Shown here one piece after another: positions 49,684-61,896 of a stretch of 64,000 nucleotides of DNA. The notes under the pieces were generated by a model that ran no database searches, was not told where the DNA came from, and saw nothing but the letters and a program-made list of their open reading frames with translations. This stretch comes from Crocinitomicaceae bacterium (GTDB lineage Bacteria; Bacteroidota; Bacteroidia; Flavobacteriales_D; Crocinitomicaceae): the NCBI GenBank assembly GCA_024643725.1, contig JAHEMJ010000012.1, forward strand, positions 248,001-312,000. The letters are read 5' to 3'. Positions within the stretch are counted from its first letter, which is position 1, and each line of letters opens with the position of its first letter. Both the position numbers and the translations under genes were made by a program.

Positions 49684-50442
49684 ATGAAAAAGTTACTTTT
49701 TCAAATCATTGTGATGGTGGGCATGGGAATGCCTGCCATCCTTACTGCTCAGAAAATCATAAGTCCACAAACACATGGTTGGGCCATGTATGTCGGGACA
49801 CACAAATTGACGGATAAATTCAGTTTGATGACAGAGTACCAATGGCGTCGTGCGGATGGATTCAATTCTTGGCAACAATCGTTGATGCGCTTGGGATTAG
49901 AATACAACGTCAATCCAAATGTATCAGTTATGGCTGGATACGCTTGGGTGAAAACCTTTCCCTACGGCGATCAACCGATTCTCCACGAATTTGATGAAAA
50001 CCGCATCTTCGAACAAGTCAACTTGAAAAGTAAAATCGGAAACATTGATATTCAACATCGTTACCGCTTAGAACAACGTTTCTTGGAACAATATGCGAAA
50101 GATGCATCGAACAATATCGTTCAAGTAGATCCTGTTTTTCGTCAACGCGTGCGTTACCGTGCAATGGCGATGATTCCATTGTCGCGAAAAGAAATGGCGG
50201 ATAATACGCTGTTCATGAACGTGAACGATGAGGTGTTTTTAGGATTCGGTTCAGGCATTGGTAAAAACATCTTGGACCAAAATCGTTTCATTGCTGCTTT
50301 GGGATGGAGATTCGACAAGAACTTTAATGTGCAAGTTGGATACCTCAATCAGTTTGTTGTGAAACCGGATGGACTTAAAATGGAACGCAACAATACCTTG
50401 TGGATCTCCACAACGTACAACTTGGATTTCACTAAAAAATAA
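49684..50442 (+). CDS. DUF2490 protein, probable outer-membrane barrel
   Basis: 252 residues with a signal peptide (about 1-22). The rest alternates short amphipathic strands: HKLTDKFSLMTEYQWRRADG, SLMRLGLEYNVNPNVSVMAG, then IQHRYRLEQRFL and a C-terminal NTLWISTTYNLDF strand ending in aromatic residues. DUF2490 is predicted to form a small outer-membrane beta-barrel of unknown function. It starts 1 nt after the SulP stop, so it belongs to the dab operon and may provide an outer-membrane component; this is inference. Confidence 0.85.
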   Translation: MKKLLFQIIVMVGMGMPAILTAQKIISPQTHGWAMYVGTHKLTDKFSLMTEYQWRRADGFNSWQQSLMRLGLEYNVNPNVSVMAGYAWVKTFPYGDQPILHEFDENRIFEQVNLKSKIGNIDIQHRYRLEQRFLEQYAKDASNNIVQVDPVFRQRVRYRAMAMIPLSRKEMADNTLFMNVNDEVFLGFGSGIGKNILDQNRFIAALGWRFDKNFNVQVGYLNQFVVKPDGLKMERNNTLWISTTYNLDFTKK

Positions 50443-50464
50443 ATCTTATACTCTCCAAGCAATA

Positions 50465-50502
50465 TTCAGCCGGTAAGTCCTACTTATCGGCTGAACTTTT
50501 TT
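50465..50502 (+). terminator. rho-independent terminator of the dab operon
   Basis: TTCAGCCG-G-TAAG (50465-50477), 5-nt loop, CTTA-T-CGGCTGAA (50483-50495): a 13-bp stem with one G-T wobble, followed by a T-rich run. It lies 22 nt after the DUF2490 stop. Confidence 0.9.
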
Positions 50503-50504
50503 AG

Positions 50505-52777
<2,273 letters not shown>

Positions 52778-52785
<8 letters not shown>

Positions 52786-53818
52786 ACAACAAGAGCGATC
52801 GATTGCCAATGATTATTTGAAATCACTTTCGACCAAAGTGATGCGCATTACCTTGCTGAAAGGTGGATTGATTCACAAAACCTTCCTTGTCGAAGCGATG
52901 AATGGCGAATCGTATGTCCTGCAGGGAATGAATACACAAGTATTTAAAAATCCCAATTTAATTGTGCTCAATCAACAGAATATTGCTCGCTTCTTGGCGG
53001 AAAAAAAATACCCCAAATTTTCCTTGGAGTTGCTGTCAAACGCACAGCAAAATTATTTACTTCAGGATACCAAAGGACAAACTTGGCGAATGTTCAAAGC
53101 CATTACACCGAGTAAAAGCATGGAAGTGTTGACCCATCCAAAACAAGCCTTTGAAGCAGCAAAAGCATTGAGTGAGTTTCATGCCTTTTTACGTGAATAT
53201 CCTGCGGAGGAAATTCAGGCAAGTATTCCCGGCTTTCTAGATTTCAAAAATAGGTTGACCTATTATCAGCACGCAAAAGAAGCCGGAATTCCCTACCGAA
53301 AAACCCAAGCGCGCAGTTGGATGGAAAAAGTCACGCGGTATCAGTCGGTATTGGATGATTATTTTCGCATCGAACCGTTCTTACCCATACGTGTGATTCA
53401 TGCCGACCCCAAGTTGAGTAATTTTTTATTCGACGCCAATGGTAAAAAGGTACTAGCCTTAATTGATTGGGACACGATCATGGCGGGATCCATTTTGTAC
53501 GATATTGGCGACATGATTCGTTCGTTTTGTCAAGTAGGCGCGGAGGATTCAGAGCATCAAACGGCGTTCTTTCAGGCTGAAATATTAAAAGAAATTTTGA
53601 CAGGATACGTGCATGGACCGATGAATGATCATTTGACGGATGTAGAACGAGCACATTTTTTACTAGGTGCCAAAGCCGTTATTCTCATTCAAGGAATTCG
53701 ATTCTTGAGTGATTATTTATTGGGCGATTTGTATTATTGGGTAGAGGACGAAACACATAATTTGCGTCGTGCCAAAAACCAATTTAAAATGCTCGAAGAA
53801 TTGATGGATTTAGAGTGA
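52778..53818 (+). CDS. NahK-like sugar 1-kinase (aminoglycoside phosphotransferase fold)
   Basis: 346 residues from ATG at 52778, 8 nt inside the upstream gene; the longer frame adds ten residues from the overlap. APH-fold motifs: LLKGGLIHKTFLV near the N-terminus, catalytic VIHADPKLSNFLFD and metal-binding LALIDWDTIMAGSILYDIGDMIRS. The last block closely resembles N-acetylhexosamine 1-kinase (NahK) of bifidobacteria. It would make GalNAc- or GlcNAc-1-phosphate for the adjacent nucleotidyltransferase. The stop abuts the convergent phosphatase gene with no spacer. Confidence 0.82.
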
Positions 53819-54337
53819 TTACCATTCAAAAGCAGCGTCGCTCATCCATTTTCCTTGAACGCGTAAGGTTTGTTCGATGAGGTCACGTACGCAAGCTTTT
53901 CCGCCATCGTAAGGACTTTGATAATGCACGCGTTGTTTTACATCTGCTACGGCATCTTGTGGACAAGCAGAAAGTCCCGCTACTTGAAGCACCGGAATAT
54001 CTGGAATATCATCACCCATGTATGCAATTTCTTTATCCTGTAATTGAAATTCCGCTTTGATCTCTTCGTAGCAAGCTATTTTCTTATGGGCGCCTAAGTA
54101 CACACGTTCCATGCCTAGTCCCAAAAGTCGATCGCGTACTTCGGTTGAATGTCCGCCGGTGATCGCAAAAATGCGATAACCCATTTTCGCAGCATATTGA
54201 ACGGCATACCCATCCTTGGAATTCAATGCACGTACGATTTCATCCTTCAGTAAATACACCTTTCCATCTGTGAAGACACCATCTACATCGAAAATAAAGG
54301 TGCTAATGTGATTTAAGGCAAGTTTGTAACTAGTCAT
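53819..54337 (-). CDS. kdsC: KdsC-like HAD phosphatase (3-deoxy-D-manno-octulosonate 8-phosphate phosphatase family)
   Basis: 172 residues, the compact cap-less HAD type. The nucleophile and acid are Asp17 and Asp19 (FIFDVDGVFTDG); later motifs are FAITGGHS, a Lys in YLGAHKK and YMGDDIPDIPVL. KdsC removes phosphate from Kdo-8-P in lipopolysaccharide synthesis; related enzymes act on other nonulosonate phosphates. It overlaps the DUF2520 gene by 8 nt, an arrangement common in Bacteroidota. Confidence 0.9.
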   Translation of the reverse strand: MTSYKLALNHISTFIFDVDGVFTDGKVYLLKDEIVRALNSKDGYAVQYAAKMGYRIFAITGGHSTEVRDRLLGLGMERVYLGAHKKIACYEEIKAEFQLQDKEIAYMGDDIPDIPVLQVAGLSACPQDAVADVKQRVHYQSPYDGGKACVRDLIEQTLRVQGKWMSDAAFEW

Positions 54338-55100
54338 GCTTGGAATATGTTTTAAGGATGCTGTCAGTTAAGACATCGTATAATTTTCGATCATCTTCGT
54401 TCAATAAAGAACGATGTGCGTCCATGGTTTCTTTGTCGTTTCGTCGCGCTGGACCCGTTTGCGCATCGAATGCTGAGATTGTTTCTAACTTGCTAACCGT
54501 TTCCTTGATTAATGCATTCAACAGGTTTCCATCCAATCCTTTTTCTGTTAATTGGGATTGTCCTTTATAGAGTAAGTGATTGACAAAATTATTGACAAAA
54601 ACGGCTGCAAGGTGGTAATCAGCGCGTGTTTTGGAATCACAGAGTGCATGGTTCAATCCAACGAGTTGACAAAGATCTACAAGTATTTCTTGCAGGATTT
54701 CGGCAGGTGCTTCCAGTAAAATTGGAATCTCTGAACTGGACAGCGAACGACTCAAGCTAAAGGATTGAAGGGGATAGAAAACTCCCCAATGTTCCTTCGG
54801 GAAATCGTTTAGCGATACAGCTCCTGCCGTGTAAACGACAAATTGCGTTGTAGGAAAGGTGTTCCGTAAGGCACGAACCGATTCATCGTTGGTTGCAACG
54901 AAAATCACATCTGCCAGCAAGTCTTGCGGATTTCGGTAAAATTCCGAGTTAAGCTCCTTTGCTAACGCAAGTCCAGTGGACTCGTTTCTGCTGGAGATTC
55001 CAGAAATGCGAATGCCAGATTGATGAAAAATGTGCGCAAGAGCGGTAGCGACTTTACCGGAGCCAACAAAGGCAATGCGCATATTTTTCAAGTCCAACAT
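54330..55100 (-). CDS. Rossmann-fold DUF2520 protein
   Basis: 256 residues. An N-terminal NAD(P)-binding fold (MRIAFVGSGKVATALAHIFHQSG, ISSRN, VIFVATND) is followed by the helical DUF2520 domain (about 115-250, with DYHLAAVFVNNFVNHLL and TGPARRND). It resembles 6-phosphogluconate or F420-NADP-type oxidoreductases, but the substrate is unknown. The start ATG overlaps the secA stop by one base (TAATG), and a second ATG at residue 7 (MRIAFVG) is an alternative start. Confidence 0.88.
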   Translation of the reverse strand: MLDLKNMRIAFVGSGKVATALAHIFHQSGIRISGISSRNESTGLALAKELNSEFYRNPQDLLADVIFVATNDESVRALRNTFPTTQFVVYTAGAVSLNDFPKEHWGVFYPLQSFSLSRSLSSSEIPILLEAPAEILQEILVDLCQLVGLNHALCDSKTRADYHLAAVFVNNFVNHLLYKGQSQLTEKGLDGNLLNALIKETVSKLETISAFDAQTGPARRNDKETMDAHRSLLNEDDRKLYDVLTDSILKTYSKHD

Positions 55101-58100
55101 TATTTACCGTGGCATTGCTTGTATTTCTTCCCGCTACCGCAAGGACAAGGATCGTTTCTACCAACTTTTGGCTCAGCAATAATTGGTTGACGTTTCTCTG
55201 GTTGAGGCATCGAATTCGCAATTGCTTGATCGTATCCTTGTCTACCTTCAAAAGATGGAGTAGGCGTAGTAGAAACCGATTGATTCGTTTGTGCTTGTTG
55301 GTAGTTGTTTTGACGCGCTTCTTGGTTGGTTCCCTGAATTTCTTGTTCAAAAGGAATGTCCAATTTCATCAATAATTCAACCGCTTCTTCGTTCAAACGA
55401 TTCAACATGCTGCGGAACAATTCATACGATTCTAATTTGTATACCACCAATGGGTCTTTTTGCTCGTATGATGCGTTTCTTACCGCAGAACGTAATTCAT
55501 CCATTTCGCGTAAGTGTTCTTTCCACTCATCATCAATTTTGGAAAGAATCACATTCTTTTCAAATGCTTTCGAAATGATTTTGCCTTCTGTGTGATAAGC
55601 GTCCTCAATGTTAACAATCAACTGTAACTCTCTGCGTCCATCTGTTAATGGGAAAACCATGTCCTTGTACTTGTTCGCCAGGTTCTCATGAACGTGTTTG
55701 ATTTGCGGCAATGCTCTTGTGGCAATTTTATCGCATTTACGTTCGTAAGATTCAGTCATGGCAGCGTAAACTTTATCGGTTAACTCGCTGCGGCTGATTT
55801 TCGCAAATTCTGCTTCGTCCACTGGGGATTCGATACCGATGATGCGGAGTAATTCCATTTCAAATTCATGGAATGCCGATCCACCATATTGTTGAACTGT
55901 TGTTTCGCATAACTCAAAGAACATGTTGTCGATGTCAATATCTAAACGATCTCCGAATAAGGCATTTTTGCGTTTTTTGTAAATGGCTTTACGTTGTGCG
56001 TTCATTACATCATCGTATTCCAATAAATTTTTACGTACGCCGAAGTTGTTTTCTTCCACTTTTTTCTGAGCGCGTTCGATGGATGAAGAGACCATTCCAT
56101 GAGAAATTACTTCCCCTTCTTTCAATCCCATTCGGTCCATTAATTTAGCGATGCGATCAGAACCAAATTTACGCATCAAATCATCTTCCAATGAAACGAA
56201 GAAACGGGAAGAACCTGGATCTCCTTGACGACCGGCACGACCTCTTAACTGACGGTCCACACGACGAGAGTCATGACGTTCCGTTCCGATAATTGCGAGT
56301 CCGCCAGCTTCTTTCACACCTTCACCTAATTTGATATCCGTTCCACGTCCTGCCATATTCGTCGCAATGGTTACGGCACCCGCTAATCCGGCATTTGCAA
56401 CAATCTCTGCTTCTTTTTGATGGTATTTCGCATTCAAGACTTGGTGTTGGATTTTTTTCATTTGAAGCATGCGCGACAAAAGTTCAGAAATTTCAACGGT
56501 TGTTGTCCCGACCAATACTGGTCGTCCAGCAGCCACTAATTCTTCGATTTCAAGAATCACGGCGTTGTATTTCTCACGTGCCGTTTTGTACACGTAATCG
56601 TCTAAATCTTTTCTAGAAATCGGTTTGTTCGTTGGAACGACAACTACGTCCAATTGGTAGATGTCCCAGAACTCCTTCGCTTCCGTTTCCGCTGTTCCCG
56701 TCATACCAGCTAACTTGTGGTACATACGGAAATAGTTTTGTAGTGTCACTGTCGCGTACGTTTGTGTTGCCGCTTCGACATCCACATTTTCTTTCGCTTC
56801 AATGGCTTGATGTAAACCATCGGAATAACGACGTCCTTCCAATATACGTCCGGTCGATTCATCCACGATTTTTACTTTTCCATCTAAAATCACATATTCG
56901 ACTTCTTTCTCGAAGAGGGTATATGCTTTCAATAATTGATTAATGGAGTGAATGCGTTCGGATTTAATGGAGTATTCTCTTACCAATGCATCTTTTTGGT
57001 CTAGGAACGTTTCCTTCGCTAGGTTTTGTTTTTGCAATTTGGCAATTTCATCTCCGATATCTGGCATGACAAAGAAATTACGGTCGTCTTTTCCAGAAAC
57101 CAAATCAATTCCTCTGTCTGTTAATTCAATCGTGTTATTTTTCTCATCGATGACAAAGAACAATTCCGCATCGATTTTTTTCATCTGCTTTCCTTGTTCT
57201 GCCATGTAGAAGTTCTCCGTTTTTTGCAAGTGAACTTTGATTCCTGGCTCGGAAAGGAATTTAATCAAGGCGCGATTCTTAGGCAAACCACGGTGTGCAC
57301 GAAGCAAGGCAATTCCACCTTCTTCTAGCATGCGTTTCGCTTCGTTTTTGTCCTCCGGTGCTTCGTTGATCACTGTCAATAATTTTTTCGCTTCGGACAA
57401 ACATTGTTGCACGTATTGTTTTTGTGCCTCTACCACACGTTCGATGCGTGGTTTTAATTCGTGAAACTCGTGTTCATCTCCTTTTGGAGTTGGACCTGAA
57501 ATGATCAAAGGTGTTCGCGCGTCGTCAATTAAAACGGAATCGACCTCATCAACAATCGCAAAATGGTGCTTGCGTTGTACCAAATCGTCCACGTGTCCGG
57601 CCATGTTATCACGCAAGTAATCAAAACCAAATTCGTTGTTTGTCCCGAAGGTAATGTCAGCCATGTAGGCTTGGCGTCTTTCTTTGGAGTTTGGACGGTG
57701 TTTATCGATGCAATCGACTGTGAGTCCGTGGAATTGGTACAATGGTCCCATCCATTCAGAGTCACGCTTCGCTAGGTAGTCGTTCACAGTTACAATGTGC
57801 ACACCTTTTCCAGCTAAGGCATTCAAGTACACAGGCAAGGTAGCGACTAACGTTTTCCCTTCTCCTGTTTGCATTTCGGCAATGTTTCCTTTGTGCAACA
57901 CAGCTCCACCCATCAACTGAACATCGTAATGCACCATGTTCCATTTGATGTGTCCGCCAGCAGCAGTCCATTCATTGTGCCAAATCGCTTTGTCACCTTC
58001 AATGCTGATTCCATCTTTCTTCGCCGCTAATTCGCGATCGAAGTCCTCGGCTGTAACGACAAGTTGTCCATTTGTTGCCCAACGATTCGCCGTTTCTTTC

Positions 58101-58444
58101 ACAACGGCAAAAGCTTCCGGTAAAATTTTCAACAAAGTCTCCTCGATTTGTGCATCTACTTCTTTTTCCAATTTGTCAATGCGATCGAATAAGTCTTCCT
58201 TCTCTTGAATGCTCGTTTCCAAGCTTTCCGCTTTGGTGCGAAGTTCAGCGAGTTGTTGCTCTAGTCCTTCTTTTTCCGCGCGAATTTGTTGTTGAAATTC
58301 GCGGGACTTCTGACGTAATTGCTCGTCAGATAAGGTTTTAATATGTGAATGAGCAGCAGTTGCTTGCTCTACGTAAGGCCAGTATAATTTCTTGTCTTTC
58401 GCGTTCTTATCCCCAAAAATGGATTTTAAGATATCTCCAATCAT
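55100..58444 (-). CDS. secA: protein translocase ATPase SecA
   Basis: 1114 residues from ATG at 58444 ([19 protein letters not shown]); the nine extra codons upstream are not family-like. Landmarks are the Walker [12 protein letters not shown], the [19 protein letters not shown] motif, the preprotein cross-linking domain, the second nucleotide-binding fold with [25 protein letters not shown] split over two strands, and the C-terminal zinc site [13 protein letters not shown]. The extra length against the 900-residue E. coli protein comes from insertions typical of Bacteroidota SecA. It powers preprotein export through SecYEG. A -7 box lies 24 nt upstream. Confidence 0.98.
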   Translation of the reverse strand: MIGDILKSIFGDKNAKDKKLYWPYVEQATAAHSHIKTLSDEQLRQKSREFQQQIRAEKEGLEQQLAELRTKAESLETSIQEKEDLFDRIDKLEKEVDAQIEETLLKILPEAFAVVKETANRWATNGQLVVTAEDFDRELAAKKDGISIEGDKAIWHNEWTAAGGHIKWNMVHYDVQLMGGAVLHKGNIAEMQTGEGKTLVATLPVYLNALAGKGVHIVTVNDYLAKRDSEWMGPLYQFHGLTVDCIDKHRPNSKERRQAYMADITFGTNNEFGFDYLRDNMAGHVDDLVQRKHHFAIVDEVDSVLIDDARTPLIISGPTPKGDEHEFHELKPRIERVVEAQKQYVQQCLSEAKKLLTVINEAPEDKNEAKRMLEEGGIALLRAHRGLPKNRALIKFLSEPGIKVHLQKTENFYMAEQGKQMKKIDAELFFVIDEKNNTIELTDRGIDLVSGKDDRNFFVMPDIGDEIAKLQKQNLAKETFLDQKDALVREYSIKSERIHSINQLLKAYTLFEKEVEYVILDGKVKIVDESTGRILEGRRYSDGLHQAIEAKENVDVEAATQTYATVTLQNYFRMYHKLAGMTGTAETEAKEFWDIYQLDVVVVPTNKPISRKDLDDYVYKTAREKYNAVILEIEELVAAGRPVLVGTTTVEISELLSRMLQMKKIQHQVLNAKYHQKEAEIVANAGLAGAVTIATNMAGRGTDIKLGEGVKEAGGLAIIGTERHDSRRVDRQLRGRAGRQGDPGSSRFFVSLEDDLMRKFGSDRIAKLMDRMGLKEGEVISHGMVSSSIERAQKKVEENNFGVRKNLLEYDDVMNAQRKAIYKKRKNALFGDRLDIDIDNMFFELCETTVQQYGGSAFHEFEMELLRIIGIESPVDEAEFAKISRSELTDKVYAAMTESYERKCDKIATRALPQIKHVHENLANKYKDMVFPLTDGRRELQLIVNIEDAYHTEGKIISKAFEKNVILSKIDDEWKEHLREMDELRSAVRNASYEQKDPLVVYKLESYELFRSMLNRLNEEAVELLMKLDIPFEQEIQGTNQEARQNNYQQAQTNQSVSTTPTPSFEGRQGYDQAIANSMPQPEKRQPIIAEPKVGRNDPCPCGSGKKYKQCHGK

Positions 58445-58468
58445 TGTTTTTCTCTTTAATGCAAGCCC

Positions 58469-58476
58469 CAAAGTTA
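58469..58476 (-). promoter_or_regulatory. -7 box (TAACTTTG) of secA
   Basis: Exact TAnnTTTG on the minus strand, 24 nt before the ATG at 58444. No -33 TTG at normal spacing. Confidence 0.5.
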
Positions 58477-58601
58477 ATCAATTCTACTTATTTACGGGTG
58501 TTTGGAATGCTTGAATTGTCGGTAAATCAAGGTTTTTTTTCCACAAGATTTAACAATCCATGAAGCGTCGAATTCTCATGTCGCTAATTAGCAAGAATGC
58601 T

Positions 58602-58609
58602 TATCTTTG
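58602..58609 (+). promoter_or_regulatory. -7 box (TATCTTTG) of guaA
   Basis: Exact TAnnTTTG. The ATG at 58614 begins 4 nt later, implying that transcription starts at or beside the start codon. Upstream in-frame ATGs precede the promoter. Confidence 0.6.
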
Positions 58610-58613
58610 CGCC

Positions 58614-60146
58614 ATGCATGAAATGATACTAATTTTAGATTTTGGATCTCAATATACGCAATTGATTGCGCGTAGAATCCGCGAGTTAAATGTTTATTGT
58701 GAAATTCATCCGTGGAATAAAATTCCGGAGATTGGAGACCATGTGAAGGGAATAATTCTTTCTGGAAGTCCTTTTTCTGTTCGGGATGAAGCTTCTCCAA
58801 GACCTAATTTAGATGCCATAAAAGGAAAAATGCCGTTACTTGGTGTTTGCTTCGGTGCGCAGTATTTGTCACACCATTTTGGTGGAGAAGTATTGCCTTC
58901 AAGTATTCGTGAATATGGACGTGCACATTTATCCTATGTAGATGGAAATCACATCCTCACCAAAGGAATGACAACCGGATCTCAAGTGTGGATGTCTCAT
59001 GGCGATACGATCAAAAAAATCCCAAGTAACTATAAAATTATCGCCAGTACCTCCGATGTTGAAATCGCGGGTTACCACATCGAAGGAGAAGAAACCTACG
59101 GAATTCAATTCCACCCGGAAGTTTATCACTCGACGGAAGGTAAAATTCTTTTGAAGAACTTCATCGTGGAAGTGTGTCATTGCGCGTGTGATTGGACACC
59201 CGACTCTTTCGTGGAAGAGACGACAGCACGTTTAAAGGCGCAATTAGGAGATGACAAAGTCATTCTTGGATTATCCGGCGGCGTGGATTCATCCGTTGCT
59301 GCGGTCTTGTTACACAAAGCCATCGGGGCAAACTTACACTGTATTTTTGTCGATAATGGCTTGCTTCGCAAAAATGAATTTCAGTCCGTTTTGGAGTCCT
59401 ACAAAGGAATGGGCTTGAATGTGAAAGGCGTCGATGCTTCCCAACAGTTTTACGCTGCTTTGAGCGGATTGACGGATCCAGAATTAAAAAGAAAAGCCAT
59501 TGGAAAAGTATTCATCGATGTATTCGATGAGGAATCCAAACAAGTAGAAGGAGCAAAATGGCTCGGACAAGGAACAATTTATCCAGATGTCATTGAGTCC
59601 GTTTCTGCTACTGGTGGACCATCGCAAACGATTAAGTCGCATCACAATGTGGGTGGACTTCCAGATTACATGAAATTACAAGTCGTAGAACCTTTGCGTT
59701 TGTTGTTCAAAGATGAGGTGCGTCGCATTGGACGTTCCCTGCAAATTGATGAGCGCATTTTAGGTAGGCATCCTTTCCCAGGTCCAGGACTCGGAATTCG
59801 TATCCTTGGAGAAGTAACGGAGGAAAAAGTACGCATCCTACAGGATGTCGATTCCATTTTTATTGAAGGATTGAAAGAGGATGGTTTGTATGACGATGTT
59901 TGGCAAGCTGGAGCGATTTTCTTGCCGATTCAATCGGTCGGAGTGATGGGTGATGAGCGTACTTACGAAAATGCAGTGGCGTTGAGAGCAGTGACTTCAA
60001 CGGATGGAATGACAGCTGATTGGTGTCATTTACCGTACGAGTTTCTCGCGAAAATCTCCAATAAAATCATCAATCAAGTTAAAGGAATCAACCGAGTAAC
60101 CTACGATATCAGTTCCAAGCCACCAGCAACCATCGAGTGGGAATAA
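58614..60146 (+). CDS. guaA: GMP synthase (glutamine-hydrolysing)
   Basis: 510 residues from ATG at 58614 ([21 protein letters not shown]). The class I amidotransferase domain (1-190) has nucleophile Cys in [11 protein letters not shown] and the catalytic His/Glu in QFHPEVYH; the ATP-pyrophosphatase domain has [13 protein letters not shown]; the dimerisation domain ends in KPPATIEWE. It converts XMP to GMP. The open frame extends 18 codons upstream, but that part lies before the -7 box; another ATG at 58623 is possible but less like family N-termini. It is followed at 10 nt by the LysM protein gene. Confidence 0.97.
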   Translation: MHEMILILDFGSQYTQLIARRIRELNVYCEIHPWNKIPEIGDHVKGIILSGSPFSVRDEASPRPNLDAIKGKMPLLGVCFGAQYLSHHFGGEVLPSSIREYGRAHLSYVDGNHILTKGMTTGSQVWMSHGDTIKKIPSNYKIIASTSDVEIAGYHIEGEETYGIQFHPEVYHSTEGKILLKNFIVEVCHCACDWTPDSFVEETTARLKAQLGDDKVILGLSGGVDSSVAAVLLHKAIGANLHCIFVDNGLLRKNEFQSVLESYKGMGLNVKGVDASQQFYAALSGLTDPELKRKAIGKVFIDVFDEESKQVEGAKWLGQGTIYPDVIESVSATGGPSQTIKSHHNVGGLPDYMKLQVVEPLRLLFKDEVRRIGRSLQIDERILGRHPFPGPGLGIRILGEVTEEKVRILQDVDSIFIEGLKEDGLYDDVWQAGAIFLPIQSVGVMGDERTYENAVALRAVTSTDGMTADWCHLPYEFLAKISNKIINQVKGINRVTYDISSKPPATIEWE

Positions 60147-60156
60147 GTCAGGAGTT

Positions 60157-61896
60157 ATGAAACAAGTTTTTCTTCTTCTTTTGTTGCTTCGCTGCTTGTT
60201 TGTTCAAGGACAGCAATACGCGCAGATTACGGAAAGAGAAGGGAAGAAATGCTATGTTCATACCGTTTCGGACGGCAACAACCTCTATGGACTTCAGCAA
60301 ATGTACGCTTGTCCAGCAGAGGAAATATTGAATATGAATCCAGGAATCGAACGTGGATTAACTACTGGTGAAGTAGTGTTTATTCCCGTTCAGCGAAAAA
60401 CCGTGAAACATACGGTAGGACAAAAAGAAACCCTGTATGCGGTTTCGAAAATGTACGACGTTTCCATGGATAGCATCACGAAATATAATCCCTCCGCGAA
60501 AAACGGTTTAAAATTGAATCAACGTTTGTTGATTCCAAATGCCATTGCGCGCATTCAAACGGATGAAGCTTCCACTTCAGTGGAGGTGATGCAACAAGAA
60601 ATTCCCAAACCAAGTGAAGCGGCCAAGTCTAAATTTAATATTTCGTTCACGGACCAAGTGATTTCCCATGTGGTCTTGCCGCAAGAATCCTTGTATACCA
60701 TTTCAAAGCGTTTTATGGTACCGGTACCTGAATTGCAAGCGTTGAATCATTTGACATCGAGCAGAGTGAGTCCTGGACAAAGCATACGGATTCCGGTGAA
60801 AAAAGAAAAAGTGGAAATCGTTCCTATTCGTGCGGTTCCACCAAAACGAATTGATCAAACGCCTGATGAACTTACTTTTCCCGCACGGAAATCCTTCGAA
60901 GTCGCGCTCTTCTTACCCTTGAACCTAGATTCTACGTCCACCTACAATCGCTTTGTTTCTGCGGCAGCCTTGGAATATTACATGGGCGCCAAATTGGCCT
61001 TTGATTCGTTGTCCCGCATGGGACTGACTGCAAATGTCCATGTATATGACTATGAAGCTGCTACACAAAATTTAGCGAGCATTCTAGCCAATCCGGCATT
61101 AAGCGAAATGGACCTGATTTTTGCACCGTTGCAACAGAGAGAAGCAGAAATCGTTAGTGCGTTTGCTCGAAAAAATGACATTGCCATCGCATTTCCCGTA
61201 TTTATGAAGGAGAATGAACTACTTGGTAATCCAAATTCCGTGTGTTTGTCTCCGTCCACAGCGAATTTAATGGAGTTGTTGGCCTTGAGTGTGCATCGAC
61301 AATTCGTGAATCAAACCATTGTGTTGATTAAAAGTGAAAGCGAAGTGGATGTCAAAAATGACCAATTGTTTTTGAATTCCTTTCACAATGTTCCCTCATC
61401 GGTATCCAAAGCAAAAATCATTGAAGCAAGCTGGAAAAATTACCGACAATATGAGGTGATGAACGAAGATATTATTTACGTTTGTTTGAGCACGGACAAG
61501 GCAAAAGTCCTCGGATTATTGGAGAAATACAAAGACAATCCACATGTTAAAATCTATGGGATGAAAGAATGGTTAGAGTGGAAAGAAGTCAGTGGAACCA
61601 TCGCTAATAAATACACGTTTACTTATGCGAGTCCATCTTATTTCTCGTACCATTCTCCAACTGTTCAGGCATTTCACAAGAAGTTCCGAAGAACCTATTC
61701 AGCGGATTTAACAAAGATGGCTTGCCTAGGGTATGATGCTACGTTGATGGTATGTCGACAGTTACTCGAGAAAACAGCCATTCAATCGGGAGTCATCAGT
61801 AATTATCAATTGAAACAAATGGGGACAGGGAACGGGTATCAAAATACTGCTGGATTTGTTCTGCAATTTAAAGGATTTGAATCGAAGCCAGAATGA
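60157..61896 (+). CDS. secreted LysM-repeat protein with periplasmic-binding-protein-like domain
   Basis: 579 residues. A signal peptide (1-18) is followed by three LysM repeats (about 33-78, 83-128 and 170-214), each with the YxVxxxxxLYxxxxxY...NP pattern and a closing IPV/IP strand, and then a type I periplasmic-binding fold (about 245-575; VALFLPLNLDS, LIFAPLQQREAEIVSAFA, FVNQTIVLIKSE). LysM binds peptidoglycan. The binding-protein-like domain may sense or structure rather than transport, as no permease is adjacent. An AGGAG lies just before the start. The stop overlaps hemF by 4 nt. Confidence 0.88.
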   Translation: MKQVFLLLLLLRCLFVQGQQYAQITEREGKKCYVHTVSDGNNLYGLQQMYACPAEEILNMNPGIERGLTTGEVVFIPVQRKTVKHTVGQKETLYAVSKMYDVSMDSITKYNPSAKNGLKLNQRLLIPNAIARIQTDEASTSVEVMQQEIPKPSEAAKSKFNISFTDQVISHVVLPQESLYTISKRFMVPVPELQALNHLTSSRVSPGQSIRIPVKKEKVEIVPIRAVPPKRIDQTPDELTFPARKSFEVALFLPLNLDSTSTYNRFVSAAALEYYMGAKLAFDSLSRMGLTANVHVYDYEAATQNLASILANPALSEMDLIFAPLQQREAEIVSAFARKNDIAIAFPVFMKENELLGNPNSVCLSPSTANLMELLALSVHRQFVNQTIVLIKSESEVDVKNDQLFLNSFHNVPSSVSKAKIIEASWKNYRQYEVMNEDIIYVCLSTDKAKVLGLLEKYKDNPHVKIYGMKEWLEWKEVSGTIANKYTFTYASPSYFSYHSPTVQAFHKKFRRTYSADLTKMACLGYDATLMVCRQLLEKTAIQSGVISNYQLKQMGTGNGYQNTAGFVLQFKGFESKPE

